Part shown: positions 1 through 7,381 of the stretch, piece by piece
Numbering within the stretch: the stretch's first letter is position 1
Layout of the letters: each line of letters starts with the position of its first letter
Assembly: GCF_003574095.1 (NCBI RefSeq)
Contig: NZ_QWLA01000010.1
Location: forward strand, 1 to 59,704
Source: Calidithermus roseus
GTDB lineage: Bacteria; Deinococcota; Deinococci; Deinococcales; Thermaceae
Direction: 5' to 3'
Length of the DNA stretch: 59,704 bases
The notes under the pieces: model-generated
The model's input: only the letters and a program-made list of their open reading frames with translations
What the model was told of the DNA's origin: nothing
Databases searched by the model: none
Position numbers and translations under genes: made by a program

Positions 1-1
1 C

Positions 2-523
2 TCCAACCCCCCTGCGGACCCGGTGACTGCTGCCAAAGGCCCGCTCTCGGCTCCAGCCCCAGCACCACGCCCCCAGAAACCCCAGCAGCCGACCATTGAC
101 CCCGACAGCCTGTGGCTTCAGGGGCTCCTGGAGCACCATCACCGCCTGGTCAAGCAGGCCCTGCGGGAGCTGCGGCCCGTCACGGCAGGGCTCGAGCTCA
201 CCGAGGCCGTGGCTCAGGGTCTGCTGCCGAGGATGGGCCACGCCGGAAACATCGAGTACGTCATCAAGGACAACGTGGCCCGCGCGCTGGTGCAGGGGTA
301 TTTCATCCACTGGGACATCCGCACGGGTGGGCTGGTTCCCGGCGCCGAGGCCCAGACGCTGTGGTACATGACCCGTGACCACAAGGAGCAGTTTGGCGAC
401 TCGAGCGAGCTGAAGGTGCTCGAGGAGCTGATCCAGCGCCTGCGCAAGGCGGGCAGGCTCGAGACCTTGCTGATCCAGGCCCGCACCCAGGCCGGCCTCT
501 ACGGCTCTGGCCTGCGCGGCTGA
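2..523 (+). CDS. Hypothetical protein, probably cut by the left window edge
   Basis: The reading frame is open from the window edge to the stop at 521-523. The only plausible internal start, GTG at 23, has no Shine-Dalgarno motif and no TANNNT box in front of it. The first 40 or so residues are a Pro/Ala/Gln-rich linker, which is more typical of the middle of a protein than of a start. From IDPDSLWLQG onward the sequence looks helical and charged, ending in a Lys/Arg/Glu-rich helix (EELIQRLRKAGRLETLL). No signal peptide, membrane helix or familiar motif is visible and I do not recognise the family. The next gene is convergent. Confidence 0.6.
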   Translation, partial: SNPPADPVTAAKGPLSAPAPAPRPQKPQQPTIDPDSLWLQGLLEHHHRLVKQALRELRPVTAGLELTEAVAQGLLPRMGHAGNIEYVIKDNVARALVQGYFIHWDIRTGGLVPGAEAQTLWYMTRDHKEQFGDSSELKVLEELIQRLRKAGRLETLLIQARTQAGLYGSGLRG

Positions 524-540
524 ACCCAGCCGTGCCTGAC

Positions 541-570
541 ATGGCCATCAGCCATCGACCATCGACTACT
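541..570. repeat. Dispersed intergenic repeat, ATCGACC type
   Basis: Iterated words (ATCAGCC, ATCGACC, ATCGACT) lie between two convergent genes. Similar words occur in many other gaps of this window. Confidence 0.5.
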
Positions 571-592
571 GGCGACTTCGGCAAGAGTTCAT

Positions 593-1618
593 TCACGGGC
601 GGTACGTGCCCGCCACGAACTCCCCCATGCCCCTGGCCTCGACGGGCTGCCCCTGCCAGCTTCCCCCGCCCTGCACCGGCCCTTCCCAGTAGGCCACCCC
701 GGTGGAGGTGGTGAGGAGTTCCTGGTCCTGGCGTACGGGGTTTAGCTCGAGCTGTAGCCCCTCGGCTTCGACCTTCCAGGAAAGGGCGTAGCTGCGTCCG
801 CTGGGCGAGGTCCAGCGCTTCAGCGGGGTCATGCGCAGGTCCTTCAGCTCTGCGATCCGGCCCTGTGGGTCGGTGCGGCTCCCCGCCAGTTGTACCACCT
901 CACCCTCAGCCTGCCCGGCACTCGGTGGCTTCTTGACCCGGTAGAGCATGAGGTCGCTGCCGTCGGAGAGGTGCAGGCCGAACCAGTCCCACAAAGCTTC
1001 CCGCCCCGAAAGCTGCCCGCCCCACTGATGGTCCATCCAGGCCTCGCCCCACACCTCGCGCCCGTTGATGCGCCCCTCGAGGCCCAGCCGGGTGTAGGAG
1101 ACGTAGTACATGCGCCCCACCTCCGCCGTGCCCGAGTAACCCGGCGGATGCACCACGGCAGGCTTCCTGGGGGTCAACCGCAGGTCGAGGGGTCCCGCCG
1201 TGAGACGGTAGCTGGCCCCCTGCTGGATCAGCTTCCAGTCCCCCTGCTCGATGCGTAAGGGCGGAAACTCAATGATGGCATCGCCCCTGGGAGCGTCCGG
1301 GCGAAAGTCGGAGCGCTCGTCGAAGAATTTGCGGCCCTCCCTCAGGTCGGTGACGGCCAGGTGCGAAGCGTGAAAAGGGCCAGGGTACAGCAGGCCGAGG
1401 AAGGCTGGCCCAATGCGAGGGGTGAAGTAGCCCTTGAAGATGGCCCAGTGGAAGGCAATTCCCGCCTCGGGCACATAGGCCGAGATGTACCACCACTCCA
1501 CCGGCGAGGGATTGGGGCCCCAGTTGTCGGCTTGCGGTGCGCGGACGGGATCCACTTCCTGCAAGGCCGGAACACAGGCGGCCAGAAGCAGCATGAGGCT
1601 GAGCCATAGCGGCTTCAT
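593..1618 (-). CDS. CrtC/AttH-type lipocalin-like lipoprotein
   Basis: 341 residues. The first 20 residues form a lipoprotein signal with a lipobox ending LLLAAC (Cys15), so the protein is predicted to be lipid-anchored outside the cytoplasmic membrane. Two family landmarks are visible: NPSPVEWWYISAYV near residue 36 and GEAWMDHQWGGQLSG in the middle. Both are typical of the hydroxyneurosporene-synthase (CrtC)/AttH fold, a double lipocalin-like beta structure. Relatives include carotenoid 1,2-hydratases and many uncharacterised hydrolase-like lipoproteins. No carotenoid genes are adjacent, so the substrate is unknown. A TAAAAT box 6 nt before the ATG suggests a leaderless transcript. The gene is transcribed alone and convergently with the truncated gene upstream. 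Confidence 0.75.
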   Translation of the reverse strand: MKPLWLSLMLLLAACVPALQEVDPVRAPQADNWGPNPSPVEWWYISAYVPEAGIAFHWAIFKGYFTPRIGPAFLGLLYPGPFHASHLAVTDLREGRKFFDERSDFRPDAPRGDAIIEFPPLRIEQGDWKLIQQGASYRLTAGPLDLRLTPRKPAVVHPPGYSGTAEVGRMYYVSYTRLGLEGRINGREVWGEAWMDHQWGGQLSGREALWDWFGLHLSDGSDLMLYRVKKPPSAGQAEGEVVQLAGSRTDPQGRIAELKDLRMTPLKRWTSPSGRSYALSWKVEAEGLQLELNPVRQDQELLTTSTGVAYWEGPVQGGGSWQGQPVEARGMGEFVAGTYRP

Positions 1619-1668
1619 GGGGCCATTTTAGCGAGGAGCGGGTACCGGCCTCAGGGTGTCCCTACAAC

Positions 1669-1720
1669 CGGCGTTTGGCGCGTTGCGTACGGCGTACGAC
1701 CCCACGACCATCAGCGTACC
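1669..1720. repeat. Dispersed intergenic repeat, GCGTACG type
   Basis: Contains GGCGTTTGGCGCGTTGCGTAC followed by GGCGTACGAC and a CATCAGCG word, just upstream of the tatD promoter box. Confidence 0.45.
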
Positions 1721-1735
1721 TTTAGGCTATTGAGC

Positions 1736-2500
1736 GTGACCGACACCCACTGCCACCTCGACTACCTCGAGCCCTCCGAACTCGCCTTGGCCCTCGAGGC
1801 GGCCCAGGGCTTCCAAGCGATGCTGAGCATCGGCACCGAGCCCGCGAAGTCGCGCCATAACCTCGAGATCGCCCACTCCGCCCCCAACGTCTGGGTAGCG
1901 GTGGGCATCCACCCCACCGAGGCCGAGCGCTGGCGGGAGTTCAAGCAAGAAACCCTCGAGCTCGCCCGCCATGAGCGGGTGCGGGCCATCGGCGAGAGCG
2001 GGCTGGACTTCTACTGGACCCCCCAGACCCGCCCCCAGCAGTACCAGGCCCTCGACTGGCAGGCCGAGTTGGCCGCGGAGCTCGAGCTTCCCCTCATCCT
2101 GCACGTGCGCAGCGCTAAGGACGATGACCGGGCCGAGCGAGAGGTGGCCGAGTGGCTAAAGCTCAACCGTCCTCCCAGGGTCGTGCTGCACGCCTTCGGC
2201 GGGCATCCGGCGCTGGTGGAGGCGGGGCTCGAGCTTTCCGCCTACTTCGGCTTCGCCGGCCCCCTCACCTACAAGAAAAACACCCAGATGCGAGAAGTGG
2301 CGCGGCAACTGCCCCTGGAGCGCCTGCTGGTCGAGACCGACACCCCTTTCCTGCCCCCCGAGCCCCACCGGGGCAAGCGCAACCAGCCTGCCTACGTGCG
2401 GCACACACTCGAGAAGCTGGCCGAGGTGCGCGGGCTGAGCACTGTGGAGATGGAGCGAATCACCGACGCCAACGCCCGGCGCTGCTTTGCCTTCGCCTGA
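1736..2500 (+). CDS. tatD: TatD-family metal-dependent DNase
   Basis: 254 residues from GTG 1736. This start is chosen because a TAGGCT box at 1723-1728 lies exactly 7 nt before it; the TTG at 1730 would almost touch the box. The TIM-barrel metal site is complete: DTHCHLD at the N-terminus (HxH), GESGLDFY (bridging Glu), LHVRSA, HAFGG (metal His residues) and ETDTPFL (Asp). TatD enzymes are Mg-dependent 3'-5' exonucleases/deoxyribonucleases acting on DNA (and RNA) ends, used in repair and nucleic-acid turnover; the length matches the family. The HRDC-domain gene follows 33 bp downstream but has its own promoter box. Confidence 0.9.
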   Translation: MTDTHCHLDYLEPSELALALEAAQGFQAMLSIGTEPAKSRHNLEIAHSAPNVWVAVGIHPTEAERWREFKQETLELARHERVRAIGESGLDFYWTPQTRPQQYQALDWQAELAAELELPLILHVRSAKDDDRAEREVAEWLKLNRPPRVVLHAFGGHPALVEAGLELSAYFGFAGPLTYKKNTQMREVARQLPLERLLVETDTPFLPPEPHRGKRNQPAYVRHTLEKLAEVRGLSTVEMERITDANARRCFAFA

Positions 2501-2533
2501 GGCCACGGCACGCTGGTGAGTTAGAATACCTCC

Positions 2534-2989
2534 ATGCGTTGCCAAGCTTTCACCATCCGCCTCGACGAGCGGCAAAGCCTGGACCTGAGCCGGCTCAACG
2601 ACTTCCTCGAGCGCGTCCAGCCCATCCAGGTTTCCAGCGCCCTGGTCTCGGGCTCCGCCCCGGTGTGGTCGGTCCTGGTGTTTTATGAGGGCGAAACCCC
2701 CAAGGCTAAGGAGGGGCTCGAGAAGCCCCTGCCCGAAGCATCTGCGAAACCCCGCCCCACCGCCACCAACGACGCGCTCTATCAGGCTTTGCGCGAGTGG
2801 CGCTGGCAAAAAGCCAAAGCCGAGGGCGTGCCCCCCTACGTCATCGCCCACGACGCCCAGCTCGCCGCCATCGCCGACGCCCTGCCCTCCACCCCCGAAG
2901 AGCTCACCCAGATCAAGGGCTTCGGGCCCCGCAAGACCGAACGCTACGGTGAGGAAATCCTGGCCTTGGTCAGGGAAAAGACGAAGTAA
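2534..2989 (+). CDS. HRDC-domain protein
   Basis: 151 residues. The C-terminal 75 residues (from NDALYQALREWRWQKAKAEG to the end) are a clear HRDC domain, ending in a helix-hairpin-helix-like ITQ-type segment (EELTQIKGFGPRKTERYGEE). HRDC domains bind nucleic acid in RecQ helicases and RNase D. The N-terminal half (MRCQAFTIRLDERQSLDL) is a separate small domain that I do not recognise; no helicase or nuclease part is present. So the protein is probably a free-standing DNA/RNA-binding factor. TAGAAT at 2522-2527 lies 6 nt before the ATG, so a leaderless transcript is likely. It sits between tatD and aspS2. Confidence 0.75.
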   Translation: MRCQAFTIRLDERQSLDLSRLNDFLERVQPIQVSSALVSGSAPVWSVLVFYEGETPKAKEGLEKPLPEASAKPRPTATNDALYQALREWRWQKAKAEGVPPYVIAHDAQLAAIADALPSTPEELTQIKGFGPRKTERYGEEILALVREKTK

Positions 2990-3020
2990 AAGTTTTGCGT
3001 AGGACGTACAGCGTATGACC
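2990..3020. repeat. Dispersed intergenic repeat, GCGTA type
   Basis: TTTTGCGTAGGACGTACAGC immediately after the HRDC gene; same word class as at 1669 and 12976. Confidence 0.45.
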
Positions 3021-3033
3021 CACAAAGGCCTCC

Positions 3034-3062
3034 TTGACCAGGCGAGAACAGCCACTTAGACT
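3034..3062 (+). promoter_or_regulatory. Sigma-A-type promoter of the aspS2 leader
   Basis: TTGACC at 3034-3039 and TAGACT at 3057-3062, separated by exactly 17 bp. Transcription is expected to begin near 3069, only a few bases before the leader-peptide ATG. Confidence 0.75.
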
Positions 3063-3072
3063 ATCGGGCAAG

Positions 3073-3102
3073 ATGTTGCGCCGTTGGGACGACAATCCAT
3101 AG
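3073..3102 (+). CDS. aspS2 leader peptide MLRRWDDNP
   Basis: Nine codons, ATG 3073 to TAG 3100-3102, giving MLRRWDDNP. The codons GAC GAC AAT (Asp, Asp, Asn, 3088-3096) sit at the end of the peptide. The start lies 10 nt after the -10 box, so translation is essentially leaderless. The downstream gene encodes an archaeal-type AspRS, a kind that can charge both tRNA-Asp and tRNA-Asn, so a peptide rich in Asp/Asn codons is what a charging sensor would need. The stop codon is followed at once by the antiterminator arm. This is a sequence-based inference with no experimental support here. Confidence 0.7.
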   Translation: MLRRWDDNP

Positions 3103-3153
3103 CGGGGGGAGCGATTCCGACCCCCCGGTGCCTTGTTGTACCGGGGGTTTTTT
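3103..3153 (+). promoter_or_regulatory. Transcription attenuator of aspS2
   Basis: Two mutually exclusive hairpins are visible. Antiterminator: CGGGGGG (3103-3109) pairs with CCCCCCG (3121-3127). Terminator: CCCCCGGT (3122-3129) pairs with ACCGGGGG (3140-3147), followed by six T (3148-3153). A ribosome stalled on the Asp/Asn codons at 3088-3096 would leave the G-run free and favour readthrough. A ribosome reaching the stop codon would cover the G-run and allow termination. Confidence 0.75.
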
Positions 3154-3186
3154 CAATGCCCGCCAGCGGCCTTTTAGGAGAAGCAG

Positions 3187-4458
3187 ATGTCACGCACACT
3201 GGTCAAGGAAGTGCCAAACAAGATCGGCGAGAAAGTTACCCTGCAAGGCTGGCTGCACTGGAAGCGCGACCTAGGCGGCATCCAGTTCGCCCTGCTGCGC
3301 GACCGCACGGGCATCGTGCAGGTCGTGGTGGAAAAGGGCGTGGACCTACCTCTGGCCGAGTCCTGCCTGCGCGTTACGGGCCAGGTGGTGCACAACGCCA
3401 AGGCTCCGGGAGGTTACGAGGTGCTGGCCAACGGCCTCGAGGTGCTCACCCCGGCCCTCGAGCCCTCCCCCATCGAAATCCCCAAGGAGGAGTGGCGCGT
3501 CAACCCCGAGACCCTGCTCGAGTACCGCTACGTGAGCCTGCGGGGGGAAAAAGCCCGCGCCGCGCTCAAGGTGCAGGCCGCGCTGGTGCGGGGCTTCCGC
3601 AGCTTCCTCGACGCGCAGGGCTTCACCGAGATCTACACCCCCAAGATCGTCTCCGCCGGAGCCGAGGGCGGCAGCAACCTCTTCGCCATCGACTACTTCG
3701 AGCAGCGGGCCTACCTGGCGCAGTCGCCCCAGCTCTACAAGCAGATCATGGTGGGGGTGTACGAGCGGGTCTACGAGGTGGCCCCGGTCTTTAGGGCCGA
3801 GCAGCACGCCACCAGTCGCCACCTCAACGAGTACCTCTCCCTCGACGTGGAGATGGGCTTCATCGAAAGCGAGCACGACGTGATCGACCTCGAGGAACAC
3901 CTGCTCAGGGCCATGCTCGACGAAGCCCGCGAGGCAGCGGCGGATGAAGCGACGATGCTGGAGGTAGCGTGGCCCAACACCGCCGAGATGCCGCGCCTGG
4001 AGCACTCCGAGGCCCGCCGCATCCTGCGCGAGGAGTTGGGCATGCCGGTGGGCGCCGACTTCAACGAGGAGGCCGAGCGGGCGCTGGGCCAGTGGGCTAA
4101 GGAACAGTGGGGCGTGGACTTCCTCTTCGTCACCAAGTACCCCCAGGCCGCGCGGCCCTTCTACGCCTACCCCGAGGAAGGGGGCGCTACCCGTGGCTAC
4201 GACCTGCTATTCAGGGGCCTCGAGATCACCAGCGGCGGGCAGCGCATCCACCAGTACGACGTGCTGATCGAGGCCCTGAAGAAGAAGGGCAACGACCCGG
4301 CCAGCTTCGCGGGCTACCTCGAGGTCTTCAAGTACGGCATGCCTCCCCACGGCGGCTTCGCCATCGGGGCGGAGCGTCTGACCCAAAAGCTCCTGGGGCT
4401 GCCCAACGTCCGCTACGCAAGGGCTTTCCCCCGCGACCGTCACCGCCTGACGCCCTGA
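3187..4458 (+). CDS. aspS2: Archaeal-type aspartyl-tRNA synthetase (AspRS2)
   Basis: 423 residues, class II synthetase. An N-terminal OB-fold anticodon-binding domain (residues 1 to about 110, GWLHWKRDLGG) is followed by the catalytic core with motif 2 (FRAEQHATSRHLNEYL, about residue 200) and motif 3 (GGFAIGAERLTQKLLG, near the C-terminus). The short length and lack of the bacterial GAD insertion mark the archaeal/AspRS2 type. In Thermus thermophilus this enzyme is non-discriminating and makes Asp-tRNA-Asp and Asp-tRNA-Asn, the latter being amidated by GatCAB. Whether this copy is non-discriminating is inferred from the family. AGGAG at 3176-3180 serves ATG 3187. Expression is predicted to be set by the attenuator in front. 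A CCCCTGGCCAGGGG palindrome (4470-4483) follows the stop. Confidence 0.9.
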   Translation: MSRTLVKEVPNKIGEKVTLQGWLHWKRDLGGIQFALLRDRTGIVQVVVEKGVDLPLAESCLRVTGQVVHNAKAPGGYEVLANGLEVLTPALEPSPIEIPKEEWRVNPETLLEYRYVSLRGEKARAALKVQAALVRGFRSFLDAQGFTEIYTPKIVSAGAEGGSNLFAIDYFEQRAYLAQSPQLYKQIMVGVYERVYEVAPVFRAEQHATSRHLNEYLSLDVEMGFIESEHDVIDLEEHLLRAMLDEAREAAADEATMLEVAWPNTAEMPRLEHSEARRILREELGMPVGADFNEEAERALGQWAKEQWGVDFLFVTKYPQAARPFYAYPEEGGATRGYDLLFRGLEITSGGQRIHQYDVLIEALKKKGNDPASFAGYLEVFKYGMPPHGGFAIGAERLTQKLLGLPNVRYARAFPRDRHRLTP

Positions 4459-4531
4459 AGCGCCACCCTCCCCTGGCCAGGGGACGTGCACATTTGCGGG
4501 TTGTGGGTTAATGCTTTATTAGAATTGCGCC

Positions 4532-7006
4532 GTGCTAGGTCTGCGGCCCGGTCTTCACCCCTTGCTGCGTACTGCGCCGCGAGTGGTGGTCGCCCCTGTC
4601 GGAGTGGGCTTCGGGCAGCAGGCGCTGGCCCTGTGGGCAAGGCGCAACCATCGCGCGGTGGTAAGGGCTCCTTCCGACATTGGCCGGGAGGCGTGTTTGT
4701 TCATTCCCCAAAGGCGCCGCCAGATCGAGTCCGTCCACCTCGACGATCCGGAGGAGGGCCTGTTCTTACACGAGACCGACCTCGCCTACACCAGAGGTGA
4801 ATGGCTCGCAGCCCTCGGCACGGCTCGCGAAGGTTACGCCGAAGAAAGCTACCACCTGAGCCAGGGCTGGCCCGAGGGCTTGCTGATCGCCGCGCAACTC
4901 TCCGAGCGCCAGGATGCCATTCCCTTGCTCCACCATCCCCTCGCCCAGGCCCACCTCGGGCGCTTCATCCCCAAGGACGTCAACCGCGACACCCTCAGCC
5001 GCCTGGCCTCGAGCCCCCTCCTCATCCCCGAACTCTACGACTTCCTCGACCTCACCCCCGGCCTCATCGCCGAGTTGTACGACCGGGGCCTGCTCTACGC
5101 TGCCGATCAGGGCTACCGCCTGCCTGCGCTGTTGCGCCGAGTCCTCCACCAGCCCATGTCGCCGGAGCGAGCGCTCGAGCTCGCCCAGCTTCTGGCCTCG
5201 AAGCACCTGCACGACCCCGCCCTGGAGATTCTCCGCGAGCACCAGCTGTGGGAAGCGTACCTCGAGCTCATCGTCGAAACCTACGCGCCCAGGACCGGAG
5301 TCCAGGTCCTGCGCGAGCGCTTGAGCCAGGTTCCGCTCAGCCACCGGGGCCTCGAGGCCTATGAATACCTCACGGCGCTGTTGCAGCGCTCCTCAGGAGA
5401 CATCGAAGGCGCAGCCCGGCGACTGCAAAGCCTTCAGCAGAGAGCTTCTCCCAGGCTTCAAGCGTGGATCATCAACGCCCTGGGGGTCGCCTATGGAATG
5501 CAGGGAGACTGTGCCAGGGCCGCCAAATACTTCGAAAGAGGCCTGGCCCAGACCCAGGTCTCCCTCGTTCACGGGCGTCTGCTGCACAACCTGGGAATCG
5601 CGCGGCTACACCTGCACCGCTACCGCGAGGGGGCGGAGGCTTTAGCGAAAGCCGTATCCTTGTACCGCGAGCTCGGCAACCACGCAGAAGAAGCTCTGAG
5701 TGCTGAGAACCTGGCAAATGCCAAGGTATTCGAGGGGTATCCCCTCGTGGCTTTAGCCGAGTTCAGCCGTTTATCTCCCATCCACCTAAGCCCACTGGCC
5801 CAGGTCAACATGGGGCGGGCCTACATCCAGCTCGGCGAGCTCGAGAAAGCCAGGCAGGCCCTGCTGAGGGCAAGGTTGAAGGCAAGCGAGGCGGACAACC
5901 AACGCGCGGTCAAATATTCCGAGATCGTCCAGGCGCAGGTGGCGTTGCTGGAGGAGCAGCCAGAGCTGGCCTATGGCCTGGCCAGCGGCGTGCTCCACGC
6001 GACCCAGGAAGCCGACTTACGCGGAGAGGCCCACCTCGTGCGCAGCCAGGTCGAGTTCCGGCGCGGCAACCTCGAGGCCGCACGGGAAGAGCTGGCCCAT
6101 GCCGCCAATATCACCTTCAGCCACAAAACCGAGGCCGTGCGCCAAGGCCTGAGACCGCTCGAGCCCACCCTCGAGGAAGCCCGCGAAGCCGGGGCGACGT
6201 TCGACGTAGCCCAGTTGCTCATGCTCAAAGGCGACCTGACCTCCCTGAGGGAAGCCCTCAGCCTCTGCCAGCAGAACGGCTACGGGCTGCTCCTGAAACA
6301 TCCCTTCTACAGCCATCACTGGCTGCCCCTGATCAAGGCCGATCCGTCCTGCTGGGCTGCCTTCCCCCTCAGCATCCAGACCTTCGGGGGGTTCAGGGTC
6401 TCCTTCCTGGGCAAGACCCTCGACCTGTGTGGCTTTCCAACCAGGAAAATCGCCGCCCTGCTGCTGGCCCTAGCGCTGCACGCCCGGCCACAAAACCGCG
6501 AGGTGCTGGCTGAGCAATTGTGGGCAGAGCTGAACCACCCGCTCGATTCGCTCCAGAACGCCGTTTCCAAGCTGAGAAGCCTGCTTCTCCCCCAGCTCAT
6601 CAGCTCGAGCAAAAGCCAGTTGTCGCTCAACTTCCCCGTCGTGCTCGACTACCTGGAGTTCGTCAAGCAGGCGAGGGCATTTTTGGAAACTTCTGAGCCG
6701 GGACTCGAGGACTTCATCCAGCGTCACAGCGAACCCTGGCTTCCTGAGCTGGCCGACCTCTTTCCCTTAGAGCGCTCCGAGGTCGAACGCTACCAGCACG
6801 AGCTGTGGGCGATGGTGGCCGAGCAGCAGGAGCAGAAGCATTCGCCTCTGGCAGTAGTGGCCTACCGACACGCCCTCGCCCTCGACCCGTACTCCGAGCG
6901 TGCCTGGCAGGGGCTCATCGCCGCGTACGAAAGGCTCGACAACCCGGAGATGGCAGCCAAGGCGCGGCGCAGCATGGCCGAAGCCCTGCGAGAACTCCGC
7001 GATTGA
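4532..7006 (+). CDS. TPR/BTAD transcriptional regulator (MalT/SARP-like)
   Basis: 824 residues, starting at GTG 4532, 6 nt after TAGAAT (4520-4525), so probably leaderless. The N-terminal third resembles the remains of a MalT/LuxR-type signal-transduction domain (LLRTAPRVVVAPVGVGFGQQ), but no intact Walker A is seen. The centre is a superhelix of TPR-like repeats (for example ALGVAYGMQGDCARAAKYFE and GRAYIQLGELEKARQALLRA). The C-terminus (about 610-824) has a winged-helix-like stretch (IQTFGGFRVSFLGKTLDL, RKIAALLLALALHARPQNRE) followed by a bacterial transcriptional activator domain (WQGLIAAYERLDNPEMAAKA). This order fits a large one-component activator. No target operon is adjacent; the next gene is a small zinc-ribbon protein. 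A second regulator of related design lies at 33602. Confidence 0.7.
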   Translation: MLGLRPGLHPLLRTAPRVVVAPVGVGFGQQALALWARRNHRAVVRAPSDIGREACLFIPQRRRQIESVHLDDPEEGLFLHETDLAYTRGEWLAALGTAREGYAEESYHLSQGWPEGLLIAAQLSERQDAIPLLHHPLAQAHLGRFIPKDVNRDTLSRLASSPLLIPELYDFLDLTPGLIAELYDRGLLYAADQGYRLPALLRRVLHQPMSPERALELAQLLASKHLHDPALEILREHQLWEAYLELIVETYAPRTGVQVLRERLSQVPLSHRGLEAYEYLTALLQRSSGDIEGAARRLQSLQQRASPRLQAWIINALGVAYGMQGDCARAAKYFERGLAQTQVSLVHGRLLHNLGIARLHLHRYREGAEALAKAVSLYRELGNHAEEALSAENLANAKVFEGYPLVALAEFSRLSPIHLSPLAQVNMGRAYIQLGELEKARQALLRARLKASEADNQRAVKYSEIVQAQVALLEEQPELAYGLASGVLHATQEADLRGEAHLVRSQVEFRRGNLEAAREELAHAANITFSHKTEAVRQGLRPLEPTLEEAREAGATFDVAQLLMLKGDLTSLREALSLCQQNGYGLLLKHPFYSHHWLPLIKADPSCWAAFPLSIQTFGGFRVSFLGKTLDLCGFPTRKIAALLLALALHARPQNREVLAEQLWAELNHPLDSLQNAVSKLRSLLLPQLISSSKSQLSLNFPVVLDYLEFVKQARAFLETSEPGLEDFIQRHSEPWLPELADLFPLERSEVERYQHELWAMVAEQQEQKHSPLAVVAYRHALALDPYSERAWQGLIAAYERLDNPEMAAKARRSMAEALRELRD

Positions 7007-7093
7007 GTGGTTTTGGCTTCATTTTAGCCTCGAGCCATAGGCTCTAGGCGGGTAGCTCCACGACCCCCTGAACTACTGCTCTTGGAGGAGGCA

Positions 7094-7381
7094 ATGGGTT
7101 CGGACCAAATAAGCTTCGTGATCTGCTTCGAGAATGCCGGTGCGTCGTTTGAGGTCTTGCTCTCACGCGGGGAAGCTCCTCGGCTTTCCAAAGCGCTGTG
7201 CCGTGCCGAACAGCTCTGCGAGAAGACGGGCTGGAGATTGCTTCGGGTCGAGGACCGCCTCAGCGGGGAAGTGCTCGAGCCCTGCCCCAAATGCCTGGAG
7301 GAAGAAGCCCAGGACCTCGTATGCAGCCACTGTCAGGGGAAAGCCTACGTGAGCGCCTCCCCTGCCGAACAGGCCGCCTGA
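7094..7381 (+). CDS. Small zinc-ribbon protein
   Basis: 95 residues from ATG 7094, with GGAGG at 7085-7089 in front. The C-terminal third contains CPKC and CSHC, ten residues apart, a CX2C...CX2C zinc ribbon. The N-terminal part (GSDQISFVICFENAGASFEV) looks like a small alpha/beta domain that I do not recognise. Such proteins usually bind zinc and serve as adaptors or nucleic-acid binders, but no function can be assigned. It is convergent with murJ, whose stop codon directly abuts this stop. Confidence 0.6.
   Translation: MGSDQISFVICFENAGASFEVLLSRGEAPRLSKALCRAEQLCEKTGWRLLRVEDRLSGEVLEPCPKCLEEEAQDLVCSHCQGKAYVSASPAEQAA

Noticed and set aside
1730-1735. TTG 1730 as the tatD start
   Set aside because: It lies one base after the TAGGCT box, so it would be upstream of or at the transcription start; GTG 1736 fits the leaderless spacing.
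3063-3186. T-box for aspS2
   Set aside because: No GGTGGNACCGCG-type core or stem I is present; the leader is short and has a coding mini-peptide instead.
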